Origin: Enterococcus alcedinis
GTDB taxonomy: Bacteria > Bacillota > Bacilli > Lactobacillales > Enterococcaceae
Direction of reading: 5' to 3'
DNA: 64,000 nt
Assembly: GCF_014635985.1 (NCBI RefSeq)
Contig: NZ_BMDT01000012.1
Coordinates: 1 to 64,000, forward strand
The notes beneath the pieces are model-generated. The model searched no databases. It saw only the letters and a program-made list of their open reading frames with translations, and had not been told where the DNA came from. The translations under genes and the position numbers were made by a program. Shown here piece after piece: positions 53,913 through 62,477 of this stretch (positions are counted from its first letter, which is position 1; each line of letters begins with the position of its first letter).

Positions 53913-54185
53913 AAAAAAGCCCTCAACCACGCCAAAAATTAGCGTGGTTGAGGGCGATAACATTCACGGTGCCACCTCAAAATAATGAATAAAAATTTCA
54001 TTTTCTCTATCAAGTATCAAACAATACTCTTTCTCTGTAACGGGAGTTCCCGGATAAAGCCTACTCCATTCAGCTTTTCAGCACGCAAGTCCATTTCATC
54101 TAAAGGATTTACTGATTCCCACCACCATCAGCTCGCTGTAAAATCTCATTCAAATTACTTCTCTTGCGTTTCGCTTTTTTTAGAT
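53913..54185 (-). promoter_or_regulatory. Distal tryptophan T-box riboswitch
   Basis: A second complete T-box upstream of the first. Its core is GAGGTGGCACCGTG (53966-53979), the specifier region GAAATGGACTT carries TGG at 54091-54093, and the terminator CCCTCAACCACGC / GCGTGGTTGAGGG is followed by T6. ATG is also readable in the specifier loop, but aligned with the proximal element TGG fits both. Confidence 0.88.
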
Positions 54186-54192
54186 TGAGGTC

Positions 54193-54222
54193 ATCTTATC
54201 ATGAGAATAAAATGAATGTCAA
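54193..54222 (-). promoter_or_regulatory. Promoter of the trp operon
   Basis: Minus-strand -35 TTGACA (54217-54222) and -10 TAAGAT (54193-54198), 18 bp apart, directly upstream of the distal T-box. Confidence 0.65.
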
Positions 54223-54248
54223 CGATAAACACTCATTTATTTTTAATT

Positions 54249-54743
54249 TTATTTTCTAATAGACAAACTCATCACAGTAAAAGAATAAATCGATCCATTC
54301 GTTGCTTGTTTCTTCTGAGACTCAAAATTAAATCCAACACGTTCATAAACGGCTAACGCTCTTTGATTAAAATCTGCGACAGCTAACCAAATTTTTTTCG
54401 GTTTAAATGTTTTCTTTACGTAATCCAACATGATTCGATTGTATTCTGTCCCTAATCCTTTACCCGTCAAGTCCGGTCGAAGTCCTACGCCATATTCAAA
54501 CTCGCCTTCGGTTTCTTCATAAGGATAAATACAAAAAAATCCAATTAAATTCCCATTTTTTGTTAGTGTAAAATAATGATCGCCTCTTTGATTCGCGTCA
54601 ATGATTTCTTCGTAATCTTCTCTATCGGCTGTCATATCATAAAAGTCATACGGTGTAGGATATTTCCAGTTATTTGCAATCTCAAGTGCATCTTTTTGAG
54701 ACATTTTTCCAATAATAAATGAATTCGTATCTCCCTCGTTCAT
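54249..54743 (-). CDS. GNAT-family N-acetyltransferase
   Basis: 164 residues of the GNAT fold: GLRPDLTGKGLGTEYNRIM is the acetyl-CoA loop, and VADFNQRALAVYERVGFNFE the C-terminal motif. The overall style (ITKNGNLIGFFCIYP-like) is RimJ/PhnO-like; substrate unknown. GAGGG precedes the ATG. It follows the ASCH gene by 23 bp on the same strand. Confidence 0.8.
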   Translation of the reverse strand: MNEGDTNSFIIGKMSQKDALEIANNWKYPTPYDFYDMTADREDYEEIIDANQRGDHYFTLTKNGNLIGFFCIYPYEETEGEFEYGVGLRPDLTGKGLGTEYNRIMLDYVKKTFKPKKIWLAVADFNQRALAVYERVGFNFESQKKQATNGSIYSFTVMSLSIRK

Positions 54744-54766
54744 GTTACTTTCCCTCTTTCTAATGA

Positions 54767-55228
54767 TTAGCAGTAACGCTCACTCGATACCATTTCAAAT
54801 TTTTCAAAGACAAGCATCATATCCGGGTGGTACTGATAGCCGACGATTGCCCCAACGGTATTAAAAAATTCAATGTGCTTTTCTTGCCACGTTTCTAACG
54901 TCAAGTCTTCGCCTTCTAGTCGGAAAATATCATAGGTCATGTCATTAAATTTCAGTTTAAGGACTTCGGTTGTTTGAATGATACATTTGGGATTCCCTGA
55001 AAAGTCCGTCACAATTGAATAATCCCCAACTTTGGGTTCTGGCTCATTAGTTAAAAAATATTCTTCTTCGGCTGAACTTGTCGCACGTTTCTTTCCTTCC
55101 AAGACAAGCTGCAACAAGTGCTCTGCTGATTGTTGGTCACTTCCAAAATAAAATGCTTCAAAATATTTCGTTTCTTTTGGCAGGTTCATTGTTGTTAAAA
55201 ATTGCTGCCAATACGTTTCAATGTTCAT
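54767..55228 (-). CDS. ASCH-domain protein
   Basis: 153 residues matching stand-alone ASCH proteins (YhfF-like): FYFGSDQQSAEHLLQLVLEGKKRATSSA, then VGDYSIVTDFSGNPKCIIQTTEV and EGEDLTLETWQEKHIEFF. ASCH domains are related to PUA and are thought to bind RNA or nucleotides; some act as amidohydrolases on modified nucleosides. GAGGTGG precedes the ATG. Between the GAP-family gene and the GNAT gene. Confidence 0.82.
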   Translation of the reverse strand: MNIETYWQQFLTTMNLPKETKYFEAFYFGSDQQSAEHLLQLVLEGKKRATSSAEEEYFLTNEPEPKVGDYSIVTDFSGNPKCIIQTTEVLKLKFNDMTYDIFRLEGEDLTLETWQEKHIEFFNTVGAIVGYQYHPDMMLVFEKFEMVSSERYC

Positions 55229-55287
55229 CTAAATTACCACCTCTTTATTCTATTATATCGAATAAAATGACTTTGCCATGTAATTAT

Positions 55288-55962
55288 TTAAAACTGATTC
55301 CAACTTTGCCAGAATAAATAAACTCCTAAACAAAGTAAAATAACAGGGATCAATACTTTTTTCCATTGGAACATTTTCAATTGAATCCAGTGATAGAAAC
55401 GATCAAATTTCGCTTCTTGTGTCCGATAAACAACATACATTAACATCAACGGGCTCATATAAATGATATTATAAATCACCATTAAACCAATAACTAACAC
55501 AGCTGAAAAGCTTTGATTCATCAACCAACCAATAAAAGCAAAATACGGCAAGGCTGTTGCTAATTCTGAAATAGTCGCACCTACACCTAATAACACTAAC
55601 GCCTTTGGTGAAAAACTTCCTTTAACGGTTACTTTGGTTTCTTCTAATTTTTGAAAGCGACTATGCCATAAGAACCAAATCAAATAACCGATCACAGCAA
55701 CACCTAATACTAATAAGATCGATGAAAGATAAGGCGCTAACCCGCTCTTAATACTTTCCCACAATCGAATAAAAAGATCCGATAAACTAAAATAAAATAA
55801 CACACCACCTAAAAAATTGACAATCCCAGTCGTCAAAATAAAATACCAAATATCTCGTGGTTTTTTGACCAATCCTTGCAAAATAAATTGTTGCCCGATA
55901 GCCATTGGATTTAAACTATCGAATGCGCTTGTTGAAATTGTTACGAGTAATGCTTGCCACAT
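55288..55962 (-). CDS. GAP/LysE-type small membrane transporter under a guanidine riboswitch
   Basis: A 224-residue protein with about six hydrophobic helices. It opens with SAFDSLNPMAIGQQFILQGL and contains VGATISELATALPYFAFIGWL, the pattern of GAP (Sap-type) proteins in the LysE exporter superfamily. The family role is poorly defined. The gene directly follows a guanidine-I riboswitch with its own terminator, so an export role linked to guanidine or a related compound is suggested. This is inference from control, not from residues. AGGAGGAG before the ATG. Confidence 0.7.
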   Translation of the reverse strand: MWQALLVTISTSAFDSLNPMAIGQQFILQGLVKKPRDIWYFILTTGIVNFLGGVLFYFSLSDLFIRLWESIKSGLAPYLSSILLVLGVAVIGYLIWFLWHSRFQKLEETKVTVKGSFSPKALVLLGVGATISELATALPYFAFIGWLMNQSFSAVLVIGLMVIYNIIYMSPLMLMYVVYRTQEAKFDRFYHWIQLKMFQWKKVLIPVILLCLGVYLFWQSWNQF

Positions 55963-55981
55963 GTACTTCTCCTCCTAAATT

Positions 55982-56106
55982 AAAAAAACCTAGAGGTAAC
56001 GATCGATTGATCATTACTCCTAGGCTTTTGTCCTACCGTGTACGCAGTGCGCGTTTTCTCTCGGACCAGGCTAGTCGAAACTACGGAACCCTAGAAAACT
56101 TTTTTA
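55982..56106 (-). promoter_or_regulatory. Guanidine-I (ykkC-type) riboswitch with expression platform
   Basis: Read on the minus strand the leader contains the ykkC landmarks in order: CTAGGGTTCCG, CTGGTCCGAGAG, ACACGGTAGGACAAAAGCC and TAGGAG (56019-56100). The last part (CCTAGGAGTAATGATC) is also the 5' arm of a terminator pairing with GATCGTTACCTCTAGG plus T7 (55982-56024). Ligand binding should therefore block the terminator and switch the gene on. Related ykkC subtypes bind ppGpp or PRPP, so ligand identity is not certain. Confidence 0.85.
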
Positions 56107-56119
56107 TTCAAGTCCCATT

Positions 56120-56147
56120 AGTATAGCAACTTTAATTTAGAAGTCAA
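56120..56147 (-). promoter_or_regulatory. Promoter upstream of the guanidine-I riboswitch
   Basis: Minus-strand -35 TTGACT (56142-56147) and -10 TATACT (56120-56125) with a 16-bp spacer. Transcription would start near 56113, just before the aptamer. Confidence 0.65.
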
Positions 56148-56213
56148 CATTGAAGTTCATTATTGGGTCGTCCCTCTTAGTCAATGACTCGCCAGTTGCT
56201 ACGAATCGCAATA

Positions 56214-57194
56214 TTAGTTGATTCTTTTTTTAGTTGTCGGTCCTTCGCCAAAATGTACAGGTAATACCGTTCGATTTTCGACTTTTTCTCCTTGGATAAC
56301 TTTTAAAAGTAATTCTACAGCTGATTCTGCCATTAACTGCAATGGTTGTACAATCGTCGAAACCAGATAAGGAGAGCCATGATAAATTTTTTGACCATCA
56401 AATCCGATGACTTGTACCTCGTCTGGGACGGATTTCCCCATTTTTTTTAAAACATCACAAACAATGATTGCCATCGAGTCATTGACGGTAAAAATACCAT
56501 CGATTCCTGGATTTTCAATTAAAAATGCTTCGATTTTCTCTTCTAGTTCAGACAATGGTTCTAACATATCTAATACAGCGATATCTAATCCAATTTGATT
56601 GCATTCAATCTCGAAATATTTTCTCCGACTCTTTGTCTCGTTCGGTGTTTCCTGATAGCCACCAATATAGCCGACTTTTTTACAACCCAACTCTTGCAGT
56701 TTTTGAGCAGCTAAACGTCCTCCGCTAATATTATCCGCCGTTACATAAATCACATCTTCCGTAAAGTAACGATCAATACTTACAAAAGGTAGGTTACTCG
56801 AAATATAGTCATCAATATCCGAGTAAGTAATACCAATAATCCCATCGACTTTATTTTGAGTCACCATTTGTAAATATTCCTTTTCTTTTTCAACGGCACC
56901 ATCTGAGTTACACAAATACATCTTGTATTTTCGATGTTCCAATGCTGTCTCCACATGAAAAGCAAACTCTGAAAAATAAGGATTCCAAACAGTCGGTATG
57001 ATTAACGCTACCGTATAAGTCCGGTTGGTTTTTAGCCCTCTGGCATAATAGTTGGTCTGATAATTTAATTCTTTAATAGCCGCTTCCAATTTTTGACGCG
57101 TTGAGTCTTTGACAGAACCATTATTTAAAAAACGAGAAACGGTTCCCACTCCAACACCCGCTCGTTTTGCAACATCTTTCATCGTAGCATTCAT
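56214..57194 (-). CDS. LacI-family regulator of the fructoside operon
   Basis: 326 residues: LacI helix-turn-helix ATMKDVAKRAGVGVGTVSRFLNNG at the N-terminus, hinge region and periplasmic-binding-protein-like sensor (TYTVALIIPTVWNPYFSEFA ... IDGIFTVNDSMAI). The frame begins at a TTG (57215); the ATG at 57194 gives the family N-terminus and has GAGAGGAG 11 bases upstream. It follows the GH32 gene by 80 bp, and two palindromic LacI-type operators stand at the operon promoter, so autoregulation of the whole cluster is likely. Confidence 0.88.
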   Translation of the reverse strand: MNATMKDVAKRAGVGVGTVSRFLNNGSVKDSTRQKLEAAIKELNYQTNYYARGLKTNRTYTVALIIPTVWNPYFSEFAFHVETALEHRKYKMYLCNSDGAVEKEKEYLQMVTQNKVDGIIGITYSDIDDYISSNLPFVSIDRYFTEDVIYVTADNISGGRLAAQKLQELGCKKVGYIGGYQETPNETKSRRKYFEIECNQIGLDIAVLDMLEPLSELEEKIEAFLIENPGIDGIFTVNDSMAIIVCDVLKKMGKSVPDEVQVIGFDGQKIYHGSPYLVSTIVQPLQLMAESAVELLLKVIQGEKVENRTVLPVHFGEGPTTKKRIN

Positions 57195-57274
57195 TTCATT
57201 AGCGACTCCTCTCAATTAATCGATAGGTTCAGTATAATTGAGGGTTCGATAAAATACTAGTAGTATCCAAGGAC

Positions 57275-58762
57275 TTACGCTTTCACTTTCGCTACTTCGA
57301 AAGAACCTATATGCGTTTTCCCTTCTGAAACAAACACTAAATCCGTGCCTTTTTCCTTCTCGTAAAAAGTCGCACTCAATACTTCCTGATCATTTACAAA
57401 AACTTCAATCGAATTCGTATCACGAAAGATTTCTAAAATTAATTGCTGATTGACCAACTCGATAGGAAAACTTCTCGTATCAATGATTTCCTGTTCCCCA
57501 CCTTTGATTTCATAGCCAAAGTTTTTGCGGCTAAATGTAAACATCGATGTGGCCGTTTCATAGTTTAAACTCAGGTGTTCAGACTCCTGCTTAGCTAATT
57601 GGATCGTAAAGCGTTGTGCCTCAGATAAATCTGCCACCACTTGCATGTAAGTATTATCTTTAATCAAATGATGGAAAACAACCCGTTGTTCCGTTACTTG
57701 GATATTTTCTGAGCCGTATTGATACTCTAATTGACTATAAACCTCTGACACCGGTCGTTGAATGAGTCGGTTATTTCTGACCCTTAGCTCACGCGGCAAA
57801 GTCATCGAGCCCGCCCACTTATGACCCAAATCATGTGTTGGTAGCGTACGGTCCCACATTTGCATCCAAGCAATCACAATCCGACGATTTTTATCATCAA
57901 TTAAGCTTTGAGGAGCATAGTAATCCATACCAAAATCCATCTCATGGAAATTTTCAACATGCAACTGTCCCGTCTCCCAATTCATTTCACCAATACAAGC
58001 CATTGTCGAGCTAATATTATGGTACTCATGGTCTTTTTTCTTGATTTGAATCGGTGACATGATTAAAACATCTTTGCCATCCAAATGAAAGAAATCTGGG
58101 CATTCCCACATGACTCCTTGTTCTGACGTTCCTTCTAATAAAACCGAGAAAAATGACCATTCCAATAAATCTTCCGATGAAAATAATAAGATTTTCCCAC
58201 GGTTATCTGCTGTTTTCGTGGCAACAACGCAGTAATACAAGTCTCCATGTTGAATGATTTTCGGATCGCGGAAGTCTTGAATTAACCCTTCACTACCTAA
58301 CAATTTTTCACCAATAACGGGATTATTCACATGCTTTTCAAAAGTCAGACCGTCATTTGAGACAGCGATACATTGTGTTTGAATCACTTGATCACCTTCA
58401 GTTACATGTCCGGTATACATTAAATAAAGCTTACCATCCTTTTCAATCGCGCTCCCTGAAAAACAGCCGTCTTTGTCGTACCATTGATCAGGTGCCAGTG
58501 CCACAGGTAGTTCTTCCCAATGAACTAAATCTTTTGATTTCACATGTCCCCAATGCATTGGTCCCCATTGACTGTCATAAGGATAATATTGATAAAACAA
58601 ATGGTATTCGCCCTCATAATAAACAAAACCATTCGGATCATTCATCCAACCAATAGGTGTTGTCGCATGATAATGCGGTCGATAACGCGGATGAACATTG
58701 TCTCTATTTTCTTTAATAAATTGTTGTGCTTTTTCTAATGGTGTCACTTCTTTGACTAACAA
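57275..58762 (-). CDS. GH32 fructosidase / sucrose-6-phosphate hydrolase type
   Basis: 495 residues, no signal peptide, so intracellular. GH32 hallmarks: nucleophile in IGWMNDPNGFVYY (about 38-50), transition-state Asp in FRDPKI (about 165) and acid/base Glu in WECPDFF (about 220), with a C-terminal beta sandwich. The ABC importer next to it, instead of a PTS, suggests that free sucrose, kestose or short fructans rather than sucrose-6-phosphate are cleaved. TTG start with AGGAG eight bases upstream, directly abutting the lipoprotein gene. Confidence 0.9.
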   Translation of the reverse strand: MLVKEVTPLEKAQQFIKENRDNVHPRYRPHYHATTPIGWMNDPNGFVYYEGEYHLFYQYYPYDSQWGPMHWGHVKSKDLVHWEELPVALAPDQWYDKDGCFSGSAIEKDGKLYLMYTGHVTEGDQVIQTQCIAVSNDGLTFEKHVNNPVIGEKLLGSEGLIQDFRDPKIIQHGDLYYCVVATKTADNRGKILLFSSEDLLEWSFFSVLLEGTSEQGVMWECPDFFHLDGKDVLIMSPIQIKKKDHEYHNISSTMACIGEMNWETGQLHVENFHEMDFGMDYYAPQSLIDDKNRRIVIAWMQMWDRTLPTHDLGHKWAGSMTLPRELRVRNNRLIQRPVSEVYSQLEYQYGSENIQVTEQRVVFHHLIKDNTYMQVVADLSEAQRFTIQLAKQESEHLSLNYETATSMFTFSRKNFGYEIKGGEQEIIDTRSFPIELVNQQLILEIFRDTNSIEVFVNDQEVLSATFYEKEKGTDLVFVSEGKTHIGSFEVAKVKA

Positions 58763-60373
58763 TTATTTTACTCCTTTCACAAAGGTATCATACCCTGCTT
58801 GTTTAATTTCTAACCATTCTTCTAACCCGACGCGGTCCAGTTCTGCTAAATACTCGTCCCATTCTGCATCAATTTTCCCGTTCGTTATCCACTCCGCACG
58901 CTTTCTATAGGTGTAATCCCACATATCTGTTTCAATTTTAGATAGACGATCAGTTTGCTCTTTTTCCAAAAAGACCCTTGGGTAGTTATTTTCATTATTA
59001 ACGTAAGGAACATAGTATTCATGCATCAAATCCAGACGCCATTTTGCATCATCTGGCATTGTCGTAACTGTTCCATAGTAGCTGTCTAAGATTGCTAGCG
59101 GCCCAGATGCTTCGGTTTTTTGACGTAACTCTCCTGGTGCTTCCCCTGCTAAATCTAAGTGTTGCAACGAACCGTCTTTCAATTCAAAGATATTCGCTTG
59201 CTCTGTATCACCGTATGTTCCCCAGTTATTTTGAACCGACTGTAATGGTTCATACATTTTGTCAATCCAACGAGCGGTTAGTTCTAAGTTCTTATTCGCG
59301 CTCGTAATGACAAATCGATCACGTGAAAAGCCCATACCATTTGTTCGAGTGATGTGTTTACGTCCATCTGGTCCAGCCAAAACTGGTAAGACATCATACG
59401 ATTCATTCATCCCCGAAATATTCGCCTTATCCCAAGTGAAGTACACACCATAACGATGTTCTTTTCCTTTGGCTACATAAGTGTTCCAATCTTGCTCAAA
59501 TGCTTCGATATCAATGAGCCCTTTATCATACATCTGATTAAAATATTTAATTGCCTCTTTGTATCCTTCCTTATCTGCTGTGAACTGTACCTTACCTGCA
59601 TCATCCACGACTAAATGATCATCGTTATCGCCTTCTCCAAAGGCACCAAACAGTAATTTTAAATCTTCATTTCCGCCATTATTAATAAATGAAAATGGAA
59701 TTTCATCTGCTTCACCATTGCCATTCGGGTCTTGCGTTTTAAAAGCTTCTAAAACGGTTATTAATTCCTCTGTCGTTGTTGGCATCTCTAGATTCAGAGC
59801 CTCTAACCAATCGACATTAATCCATGCCATATCATTGACCGTGTGAATCGATTCTTTTCCTGCACCTAGCTCTTCAATCCAAGGAAGTGAATAAATGTGG
59901 CCATCTGGTGCAGTAGACAATGTGCGATATTCAGGCCTTTCAGCAAACACTTTTTGTAAGTTTGGCATATATTGATCAATTAACTCTTCTAAAGGAATGA
60001 TCACGCCACTTTCAGCCCAATTTAGTAAGTCGTAATCCCCAGCAGCTGCGTTAAAAATAGCGTCTGGTAAATCGCCACTAGCAATATCCAAATTGCGCTT
60101 TTCTGCAAAATCTGCATTATAGTTGGTCCAATCAATATGGACATTTAATTCCTCTTCTAATCGTTGGAAAATCAATTTTTCATTCGGATCTTTAGGCGCA
60201 AGCGGCCCATTTTGGGAAATCATTTTAAGTGTGACTTTTTCCTCCAACGGAAAAGAAATCCCTTCAAGTTCATAATCCGGACTCGAGGCAGACTTGTCGC
60301 CCTTGCTGCCACATGCTCCTAATAAAAAGACACTACATAGTACAATTGGTAAGAGTTTACTTCTCGTTTTCAT
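58763..60373 (-). CDS. ABC-transporter sugar-binding lipoprotein
   Basis: 536 residues with a lipoprotein signal (LLGAC, Cys at 21) and a family-1 solute-binding fold of the long LplA/YtcQ type (LKMISQNGPLAPKDPNEK ... LDIASGDLPDAIF). It contains DPNGNGEADEIPFSF, a calcium-loop-like motif common in this group. Anchored outside the membrane, it delivers the oligosaccharide to the two permeases upstream. Partner of the GH32 enzyme. Confidence 0.9.
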   Translation of the reverse strand: MKTRSKLLPIVLCSVFLLGACGSKGDKSASSPDYELEGISFPLEEKVTLKMISQNGPLAPKDPNEKLIFQRLEEELNVHIDWTNYNADFAEKRNLDIASGDLPDAIFNAAAGDYDLLNWAESGVIIPLEELIDQYMPNLQKVFAERPEYRTLSTAPDGHIYSLPWIEELGAGKESIHTVNDMAWINVDWLEALNLEMPTTTEELITVLEAFKTQDPNGNGEADEIPFSFINNGGNEDLKLLFGAFGEGDNDDHLVVDDAGKVQFTADKEGYKEAIKYFNQMYDKGLIDIEAFEQDWNTYVAKGKEHRYGVYFTWDKANISGMNESYDVLPVLAGPDGRKHITRTNGMGFSRDRFVITSANKNLELTARWIDKMYEPLQSVQNNWGTYGDTEQANIFELKDGSLQHLDLAGEAPGELRQKTEASGPLAILDSYYGTVTTMPDDAKWRLDLMHEYYVPYVNNENNYPRVFLEKEQTDRLSKIETDMWDYTYRKRAEWITNGKIDAEWDEYLAELDRVGLEEWLEIKQAGYDTFVKGVK

Positions 60374-60396
60374 ATTAAATGCTCCTATCTATTTTT

Positions 60397-61278
60397 TTAT
60401 CCTTTAACAGAACCGACCAAAACGCCTTTATCAAAATACTTCTGGAAGAACGGATACATAATGATTAATGGTAAACTGGAAATCACTATCGTTGAATATT
60501 TAATCAATTCGGCAATTTGCTTCATTTCAGCCATTGCGGTATTGGCACCAACCATATCTTGTGACGGTTGGTTTTGAATTAAAATATTTCTTAAAACCAA
60601 TTGTAAGGGTTGTAAGTCCGCATCTTTGATATAGATCATCGCATCAAAGTAAGAATTCCATTGGCCAACAAACGCATATAAAAATAGGACAAACATAATT
60701 GGTTTGGATAATGGCAGAATGACTTTAAATAAAATTTGCAATTCGTTTGCACCATCAATTGTTGCTGCTTCACTTAATTCTCTAGGCAAGCCGCTAAAAT
60801 AGGTTCGAGCCATAATAATATTCCACACATTAATGGCTCCAGGAATAATAATTGCCCATACAGTATCTAGCATCCCTAAATTTTTTACTAATAAGTAGGT
60901 CGGAATAAGCCCTCCACCGACAAACATGGTAATCACAAAAAAGGTCATCAATACCCCTCGCCCGTAGAGATCTGGCTTTGATAGCGGATAGGCCGTAATC
61001 ATTGTGACAAACACCGTTATGACACTAAAACTAAAAGAATAAAACAAGGAATTGATAAATCCTCTCACAATCGAATCGTCTGCAAAGACACGCTTATACC
61101 CTTCAATTGTCCATTCTTTTGGATTAAAACTAATCCCCTGACTAATCAAGGTTGCTGGATCCATAAAAGACGCAATCACTACGTAGACTAGAGGAACCAC
61201 TGTAATCATGACTAACAAACCAACTAAAACCCAATTTAACCAAACAACTTTACGATCAAAACTTGTATATTGATTCAT
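60397..61278 (-). CDS. ABC-transporter sugar permease (MalG/LplC type)
   Basis: 293 residues, six predicted spans. The cytoplasmic EAA loop that contacts the ATPase is ELSEAATIDGANELQILFKVILPLSKP (about residue 190). The C-terminal YFDKGVLVGSVKG is typical of LplC/YtcP permeases. AGGGGAG precedes the ATG. Second gene of the importer operon. Confidence 0.9.
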   Translation of the reverse strand: MNQYTSFDRKVVWLNWVLVGLLVMITVVPLVYVVIASFMDPATLISQGISFNPKEWTIEGYKRVFADDSIVRGFINSLFYSFSFSVITVFVTMITAYPLSKPDLYGRGVLMTFFVITMFVGGGLIPTYLLVKNLGMLDTVWAIIIPGAINVWNIIMARTYFSGLPRELSEAATIDGANELQILFKVILPLSKPIMFVLFLYAFVGQWNSYFDAMIYIKDADLQPLQLVLRNILIQNQPSQDMVGANTAMAEMKQIAELIKYSTIVISSLPLIIMYPFFQKYFDKGVLVGSVKG

Positions 61279-61293
61279 TTTTTATTCTCCCCT

Positions 61294-62253
61294 CTATAAT
61301 CCTTGTCCATCATTTAGACGCTTGGTAATATTATTAACAATCAATAGTAAGACCACATTAATAATCATATTAAATAGTCCAACGGCCGCAGAATAGGCGT
61401 AATTTCCTGACTGTAACCCCACTTTATAGACATAAGTCGATATGATTTCAGAAGCCGGGATATTCATAGATGTTTGCATTAAAAAGGCTTTTTCATATCC
61501 GACGTTCATAATATTTCCTGCAGCTAGAATAAAACTAATGACCATAATCGGACGCATTGCCGGTAAATCAATGTGCCAAATTTTTTGTAATAGATTCGCA
61601 CCATCAATATTTGCAGCTTCATATAAGTCCGTACTTACACTCGCGAGTGTTGCGGTATAAAGAATCGAAGACCAACCCACTCCTTGCCAAATCCCAGATA
61701 AGATATAAATCGCACGGAAATAATCCGGATTCGACATAAACATCAAGGGATTACCAGTTATTTTTTGAACAATGGCATTCACCGGTCCGTTAGCTGATAA
61801 GAATAAAAATAACATTCCGACAATCACGACTACGGAAATAAAATTAGGTGCATAAAGAATTAATTGCAGTTTTTGTTTGATCTTATCATTTAAAATTTGA
61901 TTTAAAGACAAGGCCAATAGAATCGGCGGGAAAAAACCTAACAACAAACCAAAGATACTAATCTTCAAGGTATTTTCAAGCAACATCCCAAAATTTGGTG
62001 AAAAGATAAATTCTTTAAAGTGAGCCAATCCAACCCAAGGACTTTCTAAAATACCCAGCATCGGATTGTAATCTTTAAAAGCGATAATTGCTCCATACAT
62101 CGGAAAATATTTAAAAACAAGTGTAAGTAAAAGGCCTGGTAACAGCAATACATACAACCATTTATCACGCATCAATTTTTTCTTTAATTTTCCTTTCTTT
62201 TTTATTCCCCTCTGCGGTTTAGATCGCCCTATTTTGATAGCTGCATCTTCCAC
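61294..62253 (-). CDS. ABC-transporter sugar permease (LplB/YteP type)
   Basis: About 319 residues after a basic N-terminus; six spans with the EAA loop DLYEAANIDGANLLQKIWHIDLPAMRP, and KYFPMYGAIIAFKDYNP typical of LplB/YteP. The frame runs 63 bp further upstream to an ATG at 62316, but that would cross an operator; GGAGG seven bases before the GTG at 62253 defines the start. First gene of the operon. No ATPase gene is present, so a shared MsmK-type ATPase elsewhere is expected. Confidence 0.88.
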   Translation of the reverse strand: MEDAAIKIGRSKPQRGIKKKGKLKKKLMRDKWLYVLLLPGLLLTLVFKYFPMYGAIIAFKDYNPMLGILESPWVGLAHFKEFIFSPNFGMLLENTLKISIFGLLLGFFPPILLALSLNQILNDKIKQKLQLILYAPNFISVVVIVGMLFLFLSANGPVNAIVQKITGNPLMFMSNPDYFRAIYILSGIWQGVGWSSILYTATLASVSTDLYEAANIDGANLLQKIWHIDLPAMRPIMVISFILAAGNIMNVGYEKAFLMQTSMNIPASEIISTYVYKVGLQSGNYAYSAAVGLFNMIINVVLLLIVNNITKRLNDGQGL

Positions 62254-62274
62254 TTTAATCCCTCCATTCATTTT

Positions 62275-62285
62275 GGAAACGTTTC
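62275..62285. promoter_or_regulatory. LacI-type operator 2 of the fructoside operon
   Basis: GGAAACGTTTC in the leader, within TTTTGGAAACGTTTCTATTT, which also occurs unchanged 57 bp away at operator 1. Confidence 0.7.
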
Positions 62286-62331
62286 TATTTCGTTCTAAAA
62301 AAAAGAATAATGTCATTTATTATTTTATTTT

Positions 62332-62342
62332 GGAAACGTTTC
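62332..62342. promoter_or_regulatory. LacI-type operator 1 of the fructoside operon
   Basis: GGAAACGTTTC just downstream of the expected transcription start. The surrounding TTTTGGAAACGTTTCTATTT is identical to operator 2. Confidence 0.75.
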
Positions 62343-62356
62343 TATTTCATGGGATG

Positions 62357-62385
62357 AGAATATCACGTTAGCGCTTTCTTGTCAA
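62357..62385 (-). promoter_or_regulatory. Promoter of the fructoside operon with cre-like spacer
   Basis: Minus-strand -35 TTGACA (62380-62385) and -10 TATTCT (62357-62362) with a 17-bp spacer. The spacer contains AGAAAGCGCTAACG, close to the CcpA cre pattern TGAAARCGYTTTCA, so catabolite repression is likely. Confidence 0.75.
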
Positions 62386-62420
62386 CACACAGATTCATTT
62401 TTATTTTTTTAATCCAAACG

Positions 62421-62466
62421 AAAAGGGAGAGAATGACTGCCAATACAGCCTTTCTATCCCTTTTTT
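62421..62466. terminator. Terminator of the ABC-2 exporter operon
   Basis: AAAAGGGAGAGAATGACTG pairs imperfectly with CAGCCTTTCTATCCCTTTT; T-rich on both strands. Confidence 0.65.
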
Positions 62467-62477
62467 ATATCTCGTAG

